64,000 nucleotides of DNA from Sphaerulina vaccinii (taxonomy: Eukaryota > Ascomycota > Dothideomycetes > Mycosphaerellales > Mycosphaerellaceae). Below are positions 20,801 to 30,649 of the stretch, piece after piece. The first letter of the stretch is position 1. Each line of letters starts with the position of its first letter. The notes below the pieces were generated by a model. It did not search any database. It saw only the letters and a program-made list of their open reading frames with translations, and was not told the origin of the DNA. Made by a program: the position numbers and the translations under genes. The stretch spans positions 248,001 through 312,000 of the forward strand of contig JAKUDP010000028.1 of NCBI GenBank assembly GCA_022570795.1, given 5' to 3'.

Positions 20801-21728
20801 TCAGCCTTGAAACGAATCGTTCAGATAGTCCACAAATAAATCGCGTATCCTCGCCTTACTCAGGCTATGCGTCCGATTCAGCCCAATAAACTGCCTCCTC
20901 AACCTCTGCAATCGCGGCACGGAAGGCGCAACAATTGGCAAATTGATCACCAATTCCGAGTCCTTGACATGCAACTCTCCACCGCCTTCTTCAGGGTGAT
21001 CTTGCTGCCAATTCGTAATCAGAGCAATAACATCCGAAGTCGTCTTGTCCAATTCATAGAGATATCCTTGCTCAGCTGCAGGTTTGAGAACCGTAGCAGC
21101 ATTCGGCCTCACAACTTTCGATTTCCCATCCGAACCTATCAATGCTTCCCATATAGCATCATATGGTAGATCAGGATCTTCGAACGGGATCGTGAAGAGT
21201 GGCGCATCCCATCGACTCATCCCGTTAGGTTCTTCATATCTGAAGACCAGATTGTCGAAAACTTCTGAATCGTAACTTTCTCCCGTAGAGGCTTTCTGCT
21301 CGTTCAGCTCTCTACATTTGTCTGCTTGAGTTCCAACATGGATCACGCAATTTGTCGTTTGTACTGCTTTCGCTTCACAGTAAAGTTGATAACGGAAACC
21401 TTTGATATAGTTCATCCCATCGGCCACGACTATTGCGTCCTTGGTGAGGACACGTTTGATTGCTGAGGATAGAGTGGCTCGAGCATCTTTCTCTGGTCGA
21501 GCGGAAGCGTAGACTTCTCGGGATAAAGCAAGGCTGTCATCATCGATGTGGTGGATTTTCAGGCGCTTTATTCTTGGCTCGGAGGATTCTGATATTCTTT
21601 GGGTGAAATTTTGGATGAGTTGTGTGCTTCGATAGGTTTTGCCGCTTGATGGGTAGCCGGATATGAGGATTAGCTGGTATACTTAGCAGGTGATCTTGAA
21701 TACGGTAGGGACACAGACATACCGGCAT
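20801..21728 (-). CDS. kti12: Elongator-associated P-loop protein Kti12
   Basis: Kti12 binds and regulates Elongator, needed for wobble-uridine modification of tRNA. The model has a 6-nt coding first exon (21728-21723, ATG CCG), a GTATGT..CCAG intron, and exon 21673-20801, giving 292 aa. The rejoined start MPLILISGYPSSGKTYRS carries the Walker A GYPSSGKT expected at residues 8-15. Further motifs: IDDDSLALSREVYAS, KDAIVVADGMNYIKGFRYQL, DNLVFRYEEPNGMSRWDAPL and a C-terminal helix LRRQFIGLNR. Length and motif order fit yeast Kti12 (about 313 aa). Without the tiny exon the P-loop would have no ATG, so it is needed. Confidence 0.92.
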
Positions 21729-22709
21729 TGTTGCGTGCGTACGTGGTGTAGTTCGCCTAGACAGATCCGGCTAAAAGTTTGATGTCGTCGGTAGGTGGAG
21801 GAAGAACTTTGCGGCGAATTTCTGCAAGGCTGGAACTTCTTTCGGCAAAACTCGATGTTTCTGGGTATGAGCTTGTATGATGATGATTCTTTCGCCCGAT
21901 TTTCTCCAGTGATGACTTCAAGGTTTGATACAAAGTGTGGGGAGTCTGGGGCAAGATGCTGCAAAGAACATTCTAATCCCGGTCGTGTAGCCTTGCTCTT
22001 GTGCGAGGCTGATGAGACGTGATGTCTATGAATCGTTTTACGCTACGGCTACTGAAGGCATGACGATCGCCTCACTTCTCGTGTTCTGTCGTGTTCGCGA
22101 AGAGCTACTCTTCTCCCACACCTGTCTACCTCACATTCCTCACACTTCGGCTTGCCTTTCTCATCACTCACCGAACTATCTCCAGGACCAAACACCTGCT
22201 TTCGGCATAGGCTAGCTGATATCGATCGATATAGAAGAGAAGGCTATCCGCCACGTTCCTCGACAACTCTACAAGAAACTTTCCGGATATCATAAGCAAT
22301 TGCCTCGGACGATCTCGCTCCAGCAGCGGCATAACAAGACCAGTGCACTTGCCACTTCTGCACATGATACAGTCGAAAACCAAACACGCTTCACCTTCCT
22401 CTGCTCTCACATCAGATCGAAATCGCCGGATAGCTGTCATAGCATTTGAAACGACCTGCGATACGGCTCCTCCACAACCTCTGTTCCTTAAGCTGCAGCA
22501 GATCTACATACCTGGACCCAAACTTCGCGGAGTCGGAGATCTTCACCAATCGTCCTCGGCACAAGAGTAACAAAGTCGTGGCTTCGTTTATTGCCGGCCT
22601 GATAGTAGGTTGACTACTGTTCACAAAGGACGAACTCCCTCCCACCAGTACACACCCAGAAGCCTTCTTCCCAGCCTCAAACCAGAAGGCAGCACCGGAA
22701 GAATCGGAT
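21729..22709. other. Divergent intergenic region
   Basis: About 1 kb upstream of both KTI12 (minus) and the Q/S-rich protein gene (plus). Several short open frames exist but none has gene-like features. Confidence 0.55.
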
Positions 22710-23117
22710 ATGGACTCGAGGCAGCAACGACAGCCTTACCAACAACGACCTCCATACCCGCAACAAACAGCATCTTCTTCTTCCGAGACGTCGTCAGCGT
22801 TCCAAAGCACAAGCTCTTTAGCATCAATCAATACCACAGCCATGGCGTCACAATTGAGCATACCGTCTTCATCAGCACCAATGCCATCGCCTTCAGCACA
22901 GCAGCCTACGCACTACTTTGGTTCAATGTCACAACCATCACATACACAACAGCAAAGGATGTCTTCACAACAGCAAACTTCCCATGTTGGTCAGCGGCAT
23001 GCTGGTGGAGCTCCAGAAACAGCTCCATTTTTGCAAGACTTCAATTTGATCGCCGAGGCTGCGAAGCGGGCACAGATGGCGTGTCTCTCGAGAGATCTAG
23101 GAGACGTCGGGCTATGA
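22710..23117 (+). CDS. Q/S-rich protein with conserved-looking C-terminal helix
   Basis: Intronless, 135 aa from ATG 22710. Residues 1-100 are low complexity, rich in Gln, Ser and Pro (MDSRQQRQPYQQRPPYPQQ; SMSQPSHTQQQRMSSQQQ). The last 30 residues change character: APFLQDFNLIAEAAKRAQMA followed by CLSRDLGDVGL, an amphipathic helix of the kind kept in a short fungal protein family I have seen but cannot name. The split between a disordered prion-like body and an ordered tail suggests a docking or regulatory peptide; this is inference. A longer overlapping frame (22610-23161) is a shadow. Confidence 0.65.
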   Translation: MDSRQQRQPYQQRPPYPQQTASSSSETSSAFQSTSSLASINTTAMASQLSIPSSSAPMPSPSAQQPTHYFGSMSQPSHTQQQRMSSQQQTSHVGQRHAGGAPETAPFLQDFNLIAEAAKRAQMACLSRDLGDVGL

Positions 23118-23790
23118 TGAATGGAGTGGCGGACGAGTGGAACTGGGCTGTATTGGAGTGAGCAATTGAGACGCATGTTAGACAGAGATGATATCCACAT
23201 GGTTATGAGCGATATGGTTTACGATGGAATATGACTGAGTGCTTCTCACCTTTCCCAGATCTTTTCTCCTTTCTTGGAGGGAAGTACACAAGTATCTTGT
23301 AAGAATAGGACGTATCGTCCCAGTAGAAGGCACCTGAAACTGATGCCATGATAAACTTGTAAGAAGACTTCAAGATAAGCGAAGCCTCATATTTCCTTGT
23401 GTTCTCCACCACGTGGGAAGTCGTTTGTACTTGGATGAACTTGTGGTCTGTTCATCAGCATGCATGTTGAACCAGGATCAAAACTTTGTCCAGCTCCTGA
23501 TGGCATTGGCTTGTGAGTGCCGTCCTTTCATTGCCGCAGTACAGGTGAGCGATGTTACAGTCCGTTGGTACAGCTTCCACTGATGAGAAAAGGTTTGCTA
23601 CAGTGGCATGATAGTGTATGCTGACGAGAGCGTGGTTGCGTCGTTGCTTACTGGTACAGTCTGCTAGCGTCATTCTTCTTCATTACCGAGCGCCTGCAGC
23701 ATCCACAACCACCTCCATTCTCCACACCTGGGCAACCGCGACCGAGCTCTTGTACCTTCCACACCAGTGCGCCGACGCGTGGACGACAAT
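23118..23790. other. Intergenic, SSO1 upstream region
   Basis: 3' flank of the Q/S-rich gene and promoter/leader of the syntaxin gene, same strand. No gene supported. Confidence 0.55.
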
Positions 23791-24967
23791 ATGAGTTACA
23801 ACCAGTACTCGGGCTACGGCGGAAACCCGTACGGCGGCGAACAACAGAGCTATGGCGCATCGAACCCATACTCCAGCGAAGCCGGCAATCCGTACGGCGG
23901 CGGCTACGAAGGGCAAGCAGTGGTGAGTGCAACCTGATGGCGGGCGCGAGGCGACTGTATTTGCATGGATGCGCGCGGAGAGTGGGAGCAAGAAGAGGAC
24001 GGCGAGGCGCAATAGCAGAGCTGTTGTGGGTAGTGAGACTTACGACGAACGAAAGCTGACGCCAGCGACTCGACAGGCCGCCAACCCAGCAACCACCAAT
24101 GCGACAGACGGCGGAAACACTTCATACGCTCCAATAGCCGGACAAGGCCAGAATGTGACATATGTGCAACCCGGTCCCTCCGTCATGTCTAACTCCGACT
24201 TCCTCTCGCGCGTCGAGGCCGTCAAGGCTGACATTCGCACTCTCACCACGCATGTCGGCCAGATCGCTTCGCTGCACCAGCGCGCACTATCTTCACCCGA
24301 CGGCACATCCTCCAGCCAGCTTGAATCCATGATCACCCAGACCCAAGTGCTCAACACATCGATCAAGGACCAGATCAAGTTCCTAGAGACCGACGCCGTA
24401 CGCAGCAAAGACAACCAGGTCAAGAACACGCAAGTGGGCCAGCTCAAGACCAGCTTCACCAAGCAGCTGCAGGAATACAGGGTCGAAGAAGCCAACTACG
24501 AAAAGCGCTACAGAGAGCAGATCGCCCGCCAGTACAGAATAGTCAACCCAGAGGCCACCGAATCAGAGGTCCACGAAGCCGCAAATGCAGATTGGGGCAA
24601 CGAGGGTGTCTTCCAGACTGCCCTCAAGACCAATCGTTCTGCAACAGCCAATACTGTCCTCGGAGCTGTAAGGGCTCGACACAATGATATTCAGAAGATC
24701 GAAAAGACTCTGATGGAACTTAATCAATTAATGGAAGACCTTGCAACTGCTGTTGTGCTGCAGGAGACGCAGGTTGTACAAACTGAGCAGCATACCGAGA
24801 ACGTGAAGAATGATACCGAAGCTGGCAATGTGCAACTCGACAAGGGAATTGAATCTGCAAGGAGAGCAAGGAAGCTGAAATGGTGGTGTTTCTTCATCGT
24901 GTTGGCTATTATCATTATTCTGGGTCTGGTTCTTGGGCTGTACTTTGGTCTTAACAAGAACAACTGA
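23791..24967 (+). CDS. sso1: Plasma-membrane t-SNARE, syntaxin Sso1/Sso2
   Basis: Qa-SNARE for fusion of secretory vesicles at the plasma membrane. Exons 23791-23922 and 24077-24967 give 340 aa; intron GTGAGT..CGACAG with a CTGAC branch site. The first exon encodes a G/Y/N-rich head (MSYNQYSGYGGNPYGGE) with the NPYGG repeat typical of filamentous-fungal Sso proteins. Then come the Habc bundle (DFLSRVEAVKADIRTLTTHV onward), YRVEEANYEKRYREQIARQY, the SNARE helix with zero-layer Gln in VVLQETQVV, and the tail anchor KLKWWCFFIVLAIIIILGL. An acceptor at 24037 would also keep frame and add 13 residues, but its context (gtgag) is poor. Confidence 0.92.
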
Positions 24968-25446
24968 GCAAGGGAAGATGGAATAAATGATAATAATGAT
25001 GAAGAGAGACAAAAACATCCGTAGTCGGTGTGTGTGTGTCCGTGGCGAGCAGCATCGGGAAGCTTCGATTCTTCGAAAAGTGTGCATCTTTGGTGATAGT
25101 CGAATCAGACTTTGTACAGGCATTGGAAGTGAGCGAAGAGAAGAGTGATGAAAGACGACGCTCGCTATATGCAAAGTTGCATAGCGGTGGAGGTTGAGGC
25201 AGGAGAGGTGTTGGAAGGGAGGTCGAACACCAATTAATGACTGGGGTTAGCAAGGATTGAGTAGTGATATATATTGGAGAAAGTGGTCTCAATCAATAGA
25301 AGAGTCTCTATTTCATTCTGTCCTATCTTCGATCCCGTGGTGAGTACTCTCTAACCATCGAGCCGTGGCTGACTCGCCTTGCTAGTCTGCCATCAAGGAG
25401 AGTCACGCTGATATCTATCATCTTCATCTGCACACATCGTGCTTGT
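24968..25446. other. Convergent intergenic region
   Basis: 3' flanks of SSO1 (plus) and the copper-fist gene (minus). It holds a short GT microsatellite near 25028-25040. Nothing else seen. Confidence 0.55.
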
Positions 25447-27102
25447 TCACTTCGCTCCGCCGCTGCAACGGCAGCACCCGCCACCTCCGCCTCCTCCTGA
25501 TGCCCCGCCCGGGGGCTCATCGCCCGGAGTATCATGGGGTTGTACCAAGTTAATGCCATTTGAGTCTCTTCGTGGTGGGTCTTCGCCTGAATCATGAGGT
25601 GGCTGTGACCAGCTGCCTACCCCACCTGATAACCCTTCGCCTGTACTGTCAAGTGATTGTGTCGCTTCCAGATGCAGATAGTCGTTCAGGTCCGGCAACA
25701 TCTCAAAGTCGGCATCCATTGTATAGTGACTGAAATCGGTAGGTATCATGTTGGGATCTTGCTCGAATCCATTTGTGTACGAATGATCTGGCTGAAATCC
25801 GTGATCACCGATATTGCTACCAAACACTTGTGGTATAGAGGAAGAGCCGCAGCAAGCACCTCCGCCACCTGTCGGCTGCCGGAATGCGCTGGTTTCGTGA
25901 TTATTGATAACCTGTGCCTCAGAAGAAGATCCACAGCAACCGCCTCCGACGCCTTGCCCCTGCTGTGACTGAGCATGCGCATGTATGCCTTGACTGCCGT
26001 CATAGTCTGAGGATCGCGCGATCTTGCGTGGTGCAGGAGTCGTTTGTGGTTCTCGAGCATGCTTACGCCCACAGCACTGTCCCCAACTCCCATCCCAAGG
26101 ATTCTGGAATAGAGGCGGGCAGGCTTTACAGTTGCAGCCAGCGTAGCCGCAACTTTGACATATCGCGGAAGGCAACCGGTGGCTTTCGAAGTCTGCCTGC
26201 TGTTTCTGCATGTAGTCAAACATTGGCGGCTGCATCGTGGCAAGAGTCGCTGGAATGATCTCGGCATGAGTTCCATGCAGATCTTGTAGGCCGCCGAACG
26301 TTTGAGGCAGGGTTGAACTATTTTGTGCTTCTGGCTGAGAGTATGGAAAGCCTGACATGGGATGAGGCAATGCGATCTCGGGTGTGGGGATGACCTGGCT
26401 GCCGTTGGTGTAGCTTGGTTGATACTCCCTGGGTGCTGGAGGCACAGTACCGTTCCAAGCCAGAACATCAAGCGGGAGTTCCTGCTGTGAGCCCTGGCCA
26501 GCACCCAAACCCATCAAGCCGAAGCGTGGTGTCAAAGACGAAGACCGTGCTGGGCTTATGGCATCGTAGGAAGATGGCATGATCTGTTGCGGGAGCATCC
26601 TCGTGGGTTGTCTAGGAGTGCTCGGCATACTCATCATACCCGCTGAGGTAGCCATCATATGGCCAGGTGACGGCGCTATGTGCTGCGTATGGGCATTTGC
26701 CGCATCGAGGTCTTCCCGAGTAGGATAGAAATCGACTGTAGGCTTCTGCAGTGCAAACAGAGCGGTCCAGTGGTCTGGCTCAATCAAGCAGCAATACCTT
26801 CCCTGCTCGTCACATCGACATTCGCCACTACGTTTCTCGCCCTTCTTGGCCTTATGGGGACATGCTGATCGTGCAACCACACATTTGCAGCCTCCTGTGG
26901 CTCCATAGCGGCATGTGCACGAATTTGAGGGCCTCCCGGGTCGTTTGACAGTCCAGAATACCTTGGTCCGGCAGACTTGAATGCCACACGATGTTGTACG
27001 GTGGCCTCGTATACAAGACATGCATGCCACTTTGCACACTTGATTCGTTCTTGAGTCAACGACCTCGATGGTCTTGAATGGTTTGTCACTGCTTTGATCC
27101 AT
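25447..27102 (-). CDS. Divergent copper-fist-type transcription factor
   Basis: Intronless, 551 aa. The N-terminus carries a copper-fist-like zinc domain at residues 23-62: CKVACMSCIRGHRTTSC, then KRPGRPSNSC with the minor-groove GRP. The usual C-x-H ligand pair is changed: after C39 comes GIQVC (C44) with no His. Further Cys clusters follow at C64, C72, C74, C81, C95, C97, C104 and C105. The middle is P/Q/M-rich. A second Cys cluster lies near residues 315-345 (CQSCGYAGCNCKACPP; GQCCGRKH), and three GG.CCGSSS/CCRC motifs follow. Copper-fist proteins (Ace1, Mac1, Cuf1, GRISEA) sense Cu(I) through such clusters; the metal and targets here are not known. Confidence 0.75.
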   Translation of the reverse strand: MDQSSDKPFKTIEVVDSRTNQVCKVACMSCIRGHRTTSCGIQVCRTKVFWTVKRPGRPSNSCTCRYGATGGCKCVVARSACPHKAKKGEKRSGECRCDEQGRYCCLIEPDHWTALFALQKPTVDFYPTREDLDAANAHTQHIAPSPGHMMATSAGMMSMPSTPRQPTRMLPQQIMPSSYDAISPARSSSLTPRFGLMGLGAGQGSQQELPLDVLAWNGTVPPAPREYQPSYTNGSQVIPTPEIALPHPMSGFPYSQPEAQNSSTLPQTFGGLQDLHGTHAEIIPATLATMQPPMFDYMQKQQADFESHRLPSAICQSCGYAGCNCKACPPLFQNPWDGSWGQCCGRKHAREPQTTPAPRKIARSSDYDGSQGIHAHAQSQQGQGVGGGCCGSSSEAQVINNHETSAFRQPTGGGGACCGSSSIPQVFGSNIGDHGFQPDHSYTNGFEQDPNMIPTDFSHYTMDADFEMLPDLNDYLHLEATQSLDSTGEGLSGGVGSWSQPPHDSGEDPPRRDSNGINLVQPHDTPGDEPPGGASGGGGGGGCCRCSGGAK

Positions 27103-27843
27103 ATTCTCTGCACCACGCCTTGTGGTTGGCTACCGCCACCGTAGGCTTGAGATAGGTCAGCAATGGTTCTCCAGTGATCAGGCCGGACATCAGGGCCCTG
27201 CACCATTGCTCGGTCCTGTAATGGACTGTACCGCAGCCCGTAGATTCCCAAAGAGGTGCGGCGAAGATTTTTCAATTTCGATCTCGGGAGTGCGTTGCAT
27301 TCAGGAACAGGCGTCTTGGAAAGGGCCCAAACTCACCTTGCGGTACCAATACTCTGTTCACAGCAATGACATGAGCAATGTTCTCTTTGAGCAAGTTTCC
27401 GGGAGCAGCCGTTGTTCTTATTGAGGATGACTTTGGGATCAGACGTTACGGAGTGCCCAAGTGCTCTCAGTAGTTGTAGGAGGTCATATCCATGTCTAAG
27501 GGAAACGCTCAGGGCATGGTATTCGGATTGTCGGGAGGAGGTCAGCTAATGGTGGTAGAGAACGTTCACGCAGGTGAAGTTAAGGTGGACCTTGCATCTT
27601 AGCGCCTGCTTACGAAAAGCGGCGAACAGCTCATGCCTCTCTACCTTTTGATCTTCGGACTTGGCTCCCGAATGCATATGCCCAGAGATCTGCGATGTTG
27701 AGCTTCTCGAGTGCTGAGCTCAGGATGAAGTAGTGTTGTTGTTGTTGAGCATCGGGTGTGAGAAGAAGCGGCTCGGCTCTTCCGAGATCTTTTTCATGGC
27801 AGGCACGTATTTGTCGTACTTAGACTTCATACCTTAATGGACC
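27103..27843. other. Divergent intergenic region
   Basis: Shared upstream region of the copper-fist gene (minus) and EFM7 (plus). It includes a short GTT microsatellite near 27734-27746. No gene supported. Confidence 0.55.
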
Positions 27844-28795
27844 ATGAGCGACTCAGACGGCGATGAAGACGCGGTGAACTTATTTCAAGAGCCTGATGGC
27901 TACTACAAAGAAGAAGGAAAACCATCTGAAGTACAACACAAGACACTTAGCGGCGAAGTCCTCCACTTGCACTTGACTTCACAGAATCCACTTTGGGTGA
28001 GCGTGCAGACACATTATCATAGCTGGAGTACTGAACGATGTACAGGGCCATCTTCTCTGGCAAGGAGGACGAACGATAGCAGATTTCCTAGAGGAGAACA
28101 AGAATGAATATCTGCAAGGCAAGACTGTATTAGAGCTCGGAGCAGGAGCAGGTCTACCAAGCCTGATATGTGCGATCAATGGCGCGAAGCAAGTGGTAGT
28201 AACTGATTACCCAGGTCAGTCGACCTGATGTATTGCCATGCTGACGACAATTGCTGACTGTCATCGCATCCAGACACCGATCTCATCGAGAATCTCGAGG
28301 CAAATATCAGAGACTGCTCTGTACTGCCAGCGACTGCTAACATCGTAGCGAAAGGCTACTTATGGGGAGCTGAGATCTCTCCTCTCACCTGCCACTGGGA
28401 CGCGGCTCAGCAAGGTGTTGGCTTCGATCTATTGATCCTGGCTGATCTGCTCTTTAATCACTCTGAGCATGCAAAGCTCCTGCTTAGTGTTCAACAGACG
28501 CTGAAGAAATCGCCAGAGGCACAGGCATTGGTATTCTTCACTCCTTATCGGCCCTGGTTGCTCGAGAACGATCTTGCATTTTTCGATCTAGCTCGGGCGG
28601 GCGGGTTCGTGGTAGAAAAGATTCTCGAGAAGGTCATGGAGAAGGTGATGTTCGAGGAGGATCGAGGGGTAAGTGTGCTTGATGGCATCCCGCTCTGGCT
28701 TGATTGACGCTGACTGTTGCGCGACGATATAGGACGAGATGCTTCGGCGAACTGTGCTTGGTTATCGTCTTCGTTGGGCTGATACCGCGACCTAG
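27844..28795 (+). CDS. efm7: Protein N-terminal and lysine methyltransferase Efm7 (Nnt1)
   Basis: Yeast Efm7 methylates the N-terminal Gly and Lys of translation elongation factor 1A. Four exons: 27844-27996, 28046-28214, 28274-28668 and 28733-28795, giving 259 aa. Each junction is in phase and restores family sequence: NPLW|GHLLWQGGRT, VVVTDYP|DTDLIENL and FEEDRG|DEMLRRTV. Key motifs: the N-terminal FQEPDGYY, the W-x-GG entry GHLLWQGGR, the AdoMet loop VLELGAGAGLPS, and FDLLILADLLFNHSEH after strand 4. The end TVLGYRLRWA fits the family. Yeast Efm7 is of similar length (261 aa). An upstream ATG at 27837 is out of frame. Confidence 0.9.
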
Positions 28796-28940
28796 AGCTT
28801 CAGTGATGTGTTGGCGAGGAGCTCACGATGTGTTGCTCGATCGTACAATCATCGATTAGTTATGTAGAGGAGGGTATGTTCATATGAGGCCTGCCATCAG
28901 GCTTATTTTACAGTGTCCTCTCACGCTCGCGACTTTCTTT

Positions 28941-29850
28941 TTACGATCTCAACCCTAGCAGGAAGTTGCCACCGCTGCCACCGCCCTGTCCGTGGCCACC
29001 ACCCTGCCCACCTGGCAGATACGTCACGTTCGGGTTGTTCGACAGCATCTGTGCAATGTCCTTCTGTGTCTCGATTCTTCGGATCTGGATCAAGCCATCA
29101 CCACTCTTTGCTACAGCCTTAGAGATGACCTCGGCGGCCTCTGATTCTCCTTCGGCACGAATAACATTCGCTTGTCGTTCTTGCTCGGCCTTCTCGACGA
29201 TGAAGCGAGCGCGCTCGGCTTCCTGTTGTGCAATCTGCTTCTCCTCCACAGCCTTCGTGAATTCACGACCAAAGGTCATATGTGTAATGCTGACGTCCTC
29301 GAGCGCGATGTTGAACTCCGACGCACGCTTGAGCAGCTCAGCTCGGATCCGGTTTGAGACTGCCTCACGCTGTGTAATGAGCTCTGCTGCATCGAATTGT
29401 GCCACTATTGCCTTGAGCACTTCGTTGCCGATGGAAGGCAGGACACGCTCATCGTAATCTTGTCCCAAGTTCTAATACCATTAGCTCATTCCCCTCGCTC
29501 TGATCCACGCAAAATTGTCTGCTCACCTGGTATATCTTGGGTAGCTGCTGCACGTCGGGACGATGTAGCACTCTGAGCGTTAAGCTCACCATCTGCAAGT
29601 CCTTGCTGCCGGTCGTTGTGCTGATGTTTCGGGGCTTCGTTCGAACGTCGAATGTGATGGCCTTTTGTAGCCACGGTACCAGAAAGTGCGTTCCCTCGTT
29701 CACAACCTGATCTGAAACTCCCTGCAGACGGTCGAAGATGACCGCACGAGTGCCACCTTTGACGTCGTAGATGGACGCCGATGCGAGCGAGAAGGCGGCG
29801 GCGGTGGGGATGGCCCATCGGTAGACGCTGTTGAGTGCATTGGCGGCCAT
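28941..29850 (-). CDS. phb1: Prohibitin-1
   Basis: Inner-membrane ring protein that with Phb2 scaffolds the mitochondrial inner membrane and holds the m-AAA protease. Exons 29850-29527 and 29471-28941 give 284 aa; intron GTGAGC..ATTAG. Features: an N-terminal membrane anchor (WAIPTAAAFSLASASIYDV), the PHB domain from GGTRAVIFDRLQGV through HFLVPWLQKAITFDVRTKP, IGNEVLKAIVAQFDAAELIT, then a coiled coil with EKAEQERQANVIRAEGES. The tail is unusually Gly/His-rich (GGQGGGHGQGGGSGG). It lacks the longer N-terminus of Phb2. It is divergently paired with QCR8, starts 269 bp apart. Confidence 0.95.
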
Positions 29851-30119
29851 TGCGGAGGATCGTGAGTGCGATGGCGAGTGTCTGTGTGATGGTGATCAAG
29901 CTACAGAAACATATGAGCAGTGGATGGATGGATGGACGAAGCTAGTGTGCCTAAAAGAGTTAAGCGCGATGCTGACCTACGCCTGGTCCTTCCGATCTTT
30001 CAACATTCGACATCACTCTGCCACCACGAACCCTCTCCACTCGACGCTTGTTCAGCGACCACTTCATCTCGAACCGACGAACACTCTCGAGAACACATTA
30101 CACATCGCCGCGCGACAAC
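29851..30119. promoter_or_regulatory. Bidirectional promoter region phb1/qcr8
   Basis: 269 bp separate the ATGs of two divergent mitochondrial inner-membrane genes, so one region must serve both. It holds a ggat repeat at about 29920-29935. No specific factor site is recognised. Confidence 0.6.
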
Positions 30120-30649
30120 ATGCGACCTTCACAGATTCTGCGCGCTGGTGGGGGCGAGAAGAAGCCGGGCCAGTGAGTTCTCCCCCGAGAAGCTGTTGGA
30201 TGCAAAAGCTGTTCCTGGACGAGCCCAATGCGTGGTGGAGAGATGGAGGAGAGATCTGGGATTAGGCAAGAGTGCTTGCTAATACATTACTGCAGATATC
30301 TAGGACCATGGGGTGCGCTCGGCTCCATGCCACAGAAAGGCATTGTACACTACGGTATCTCAAACAACCGAACCAACCCACTCGCCGGTACCTTCAAAGC
30401 AGCCATCTTCAACACCTTCCGACGGACACGAGGACAGATCTTGTACTGGGGTGTGCCAATGATTTTCTTCTATGAAGTCATGCAGTGGGCAATTGAGAGG
30501 TGAGTCTGGACATATGGGGTGGTGGGACGTGCCAAAGTGGCGCTGGCTACACTCCTACGGGCTCCTGGCCATTTCAATACTGACAAAACCGCAGGAACGA
30601 GTACTTGAACTCGAAGGCTGGCCGCGCAGAGTACGGCGATGAAGAGTAA
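30120..30649 (+). CDS. qcr8: Cytochrome bc1 complex subunit 8
   Basis: Small ubiquinol-binding-site subunit of respiratory complex III. Exons 30120-30172, 30296-30499 and 30595-30649 give 103 aa; introns GTGAGT..CTGCAG and GTGAGT..CCGCAG. The product starts MRPSQILRAGGGEKKPG, then the family motif MPQKGIVHYGIS, NPLAGTFKAAIFNTFRRTRG, one membrane helix (ILYWGVPMIFFYEVMQWA) and the C-terminal NEYLNSKAGRAE. Yeast Qcr8 is 94 aa with the same order. The first exon ends in a split codon that rejoins as Gln. Confidence 0.93.

Noticed and set aside
22610..23161. Plus-strand frame of 183 codons
   Set aside because: Overlaps the Q/S-rich gene in another phase; that frame ends with a conserved-looking helix, this one has no motif.
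25746..26504. Minus-strand frame of 252 codons in another phase
   Set aside because: Lies wholly inside the copper-fist gene; no domain and His/Ser-rich by frame shift of the real sequence.
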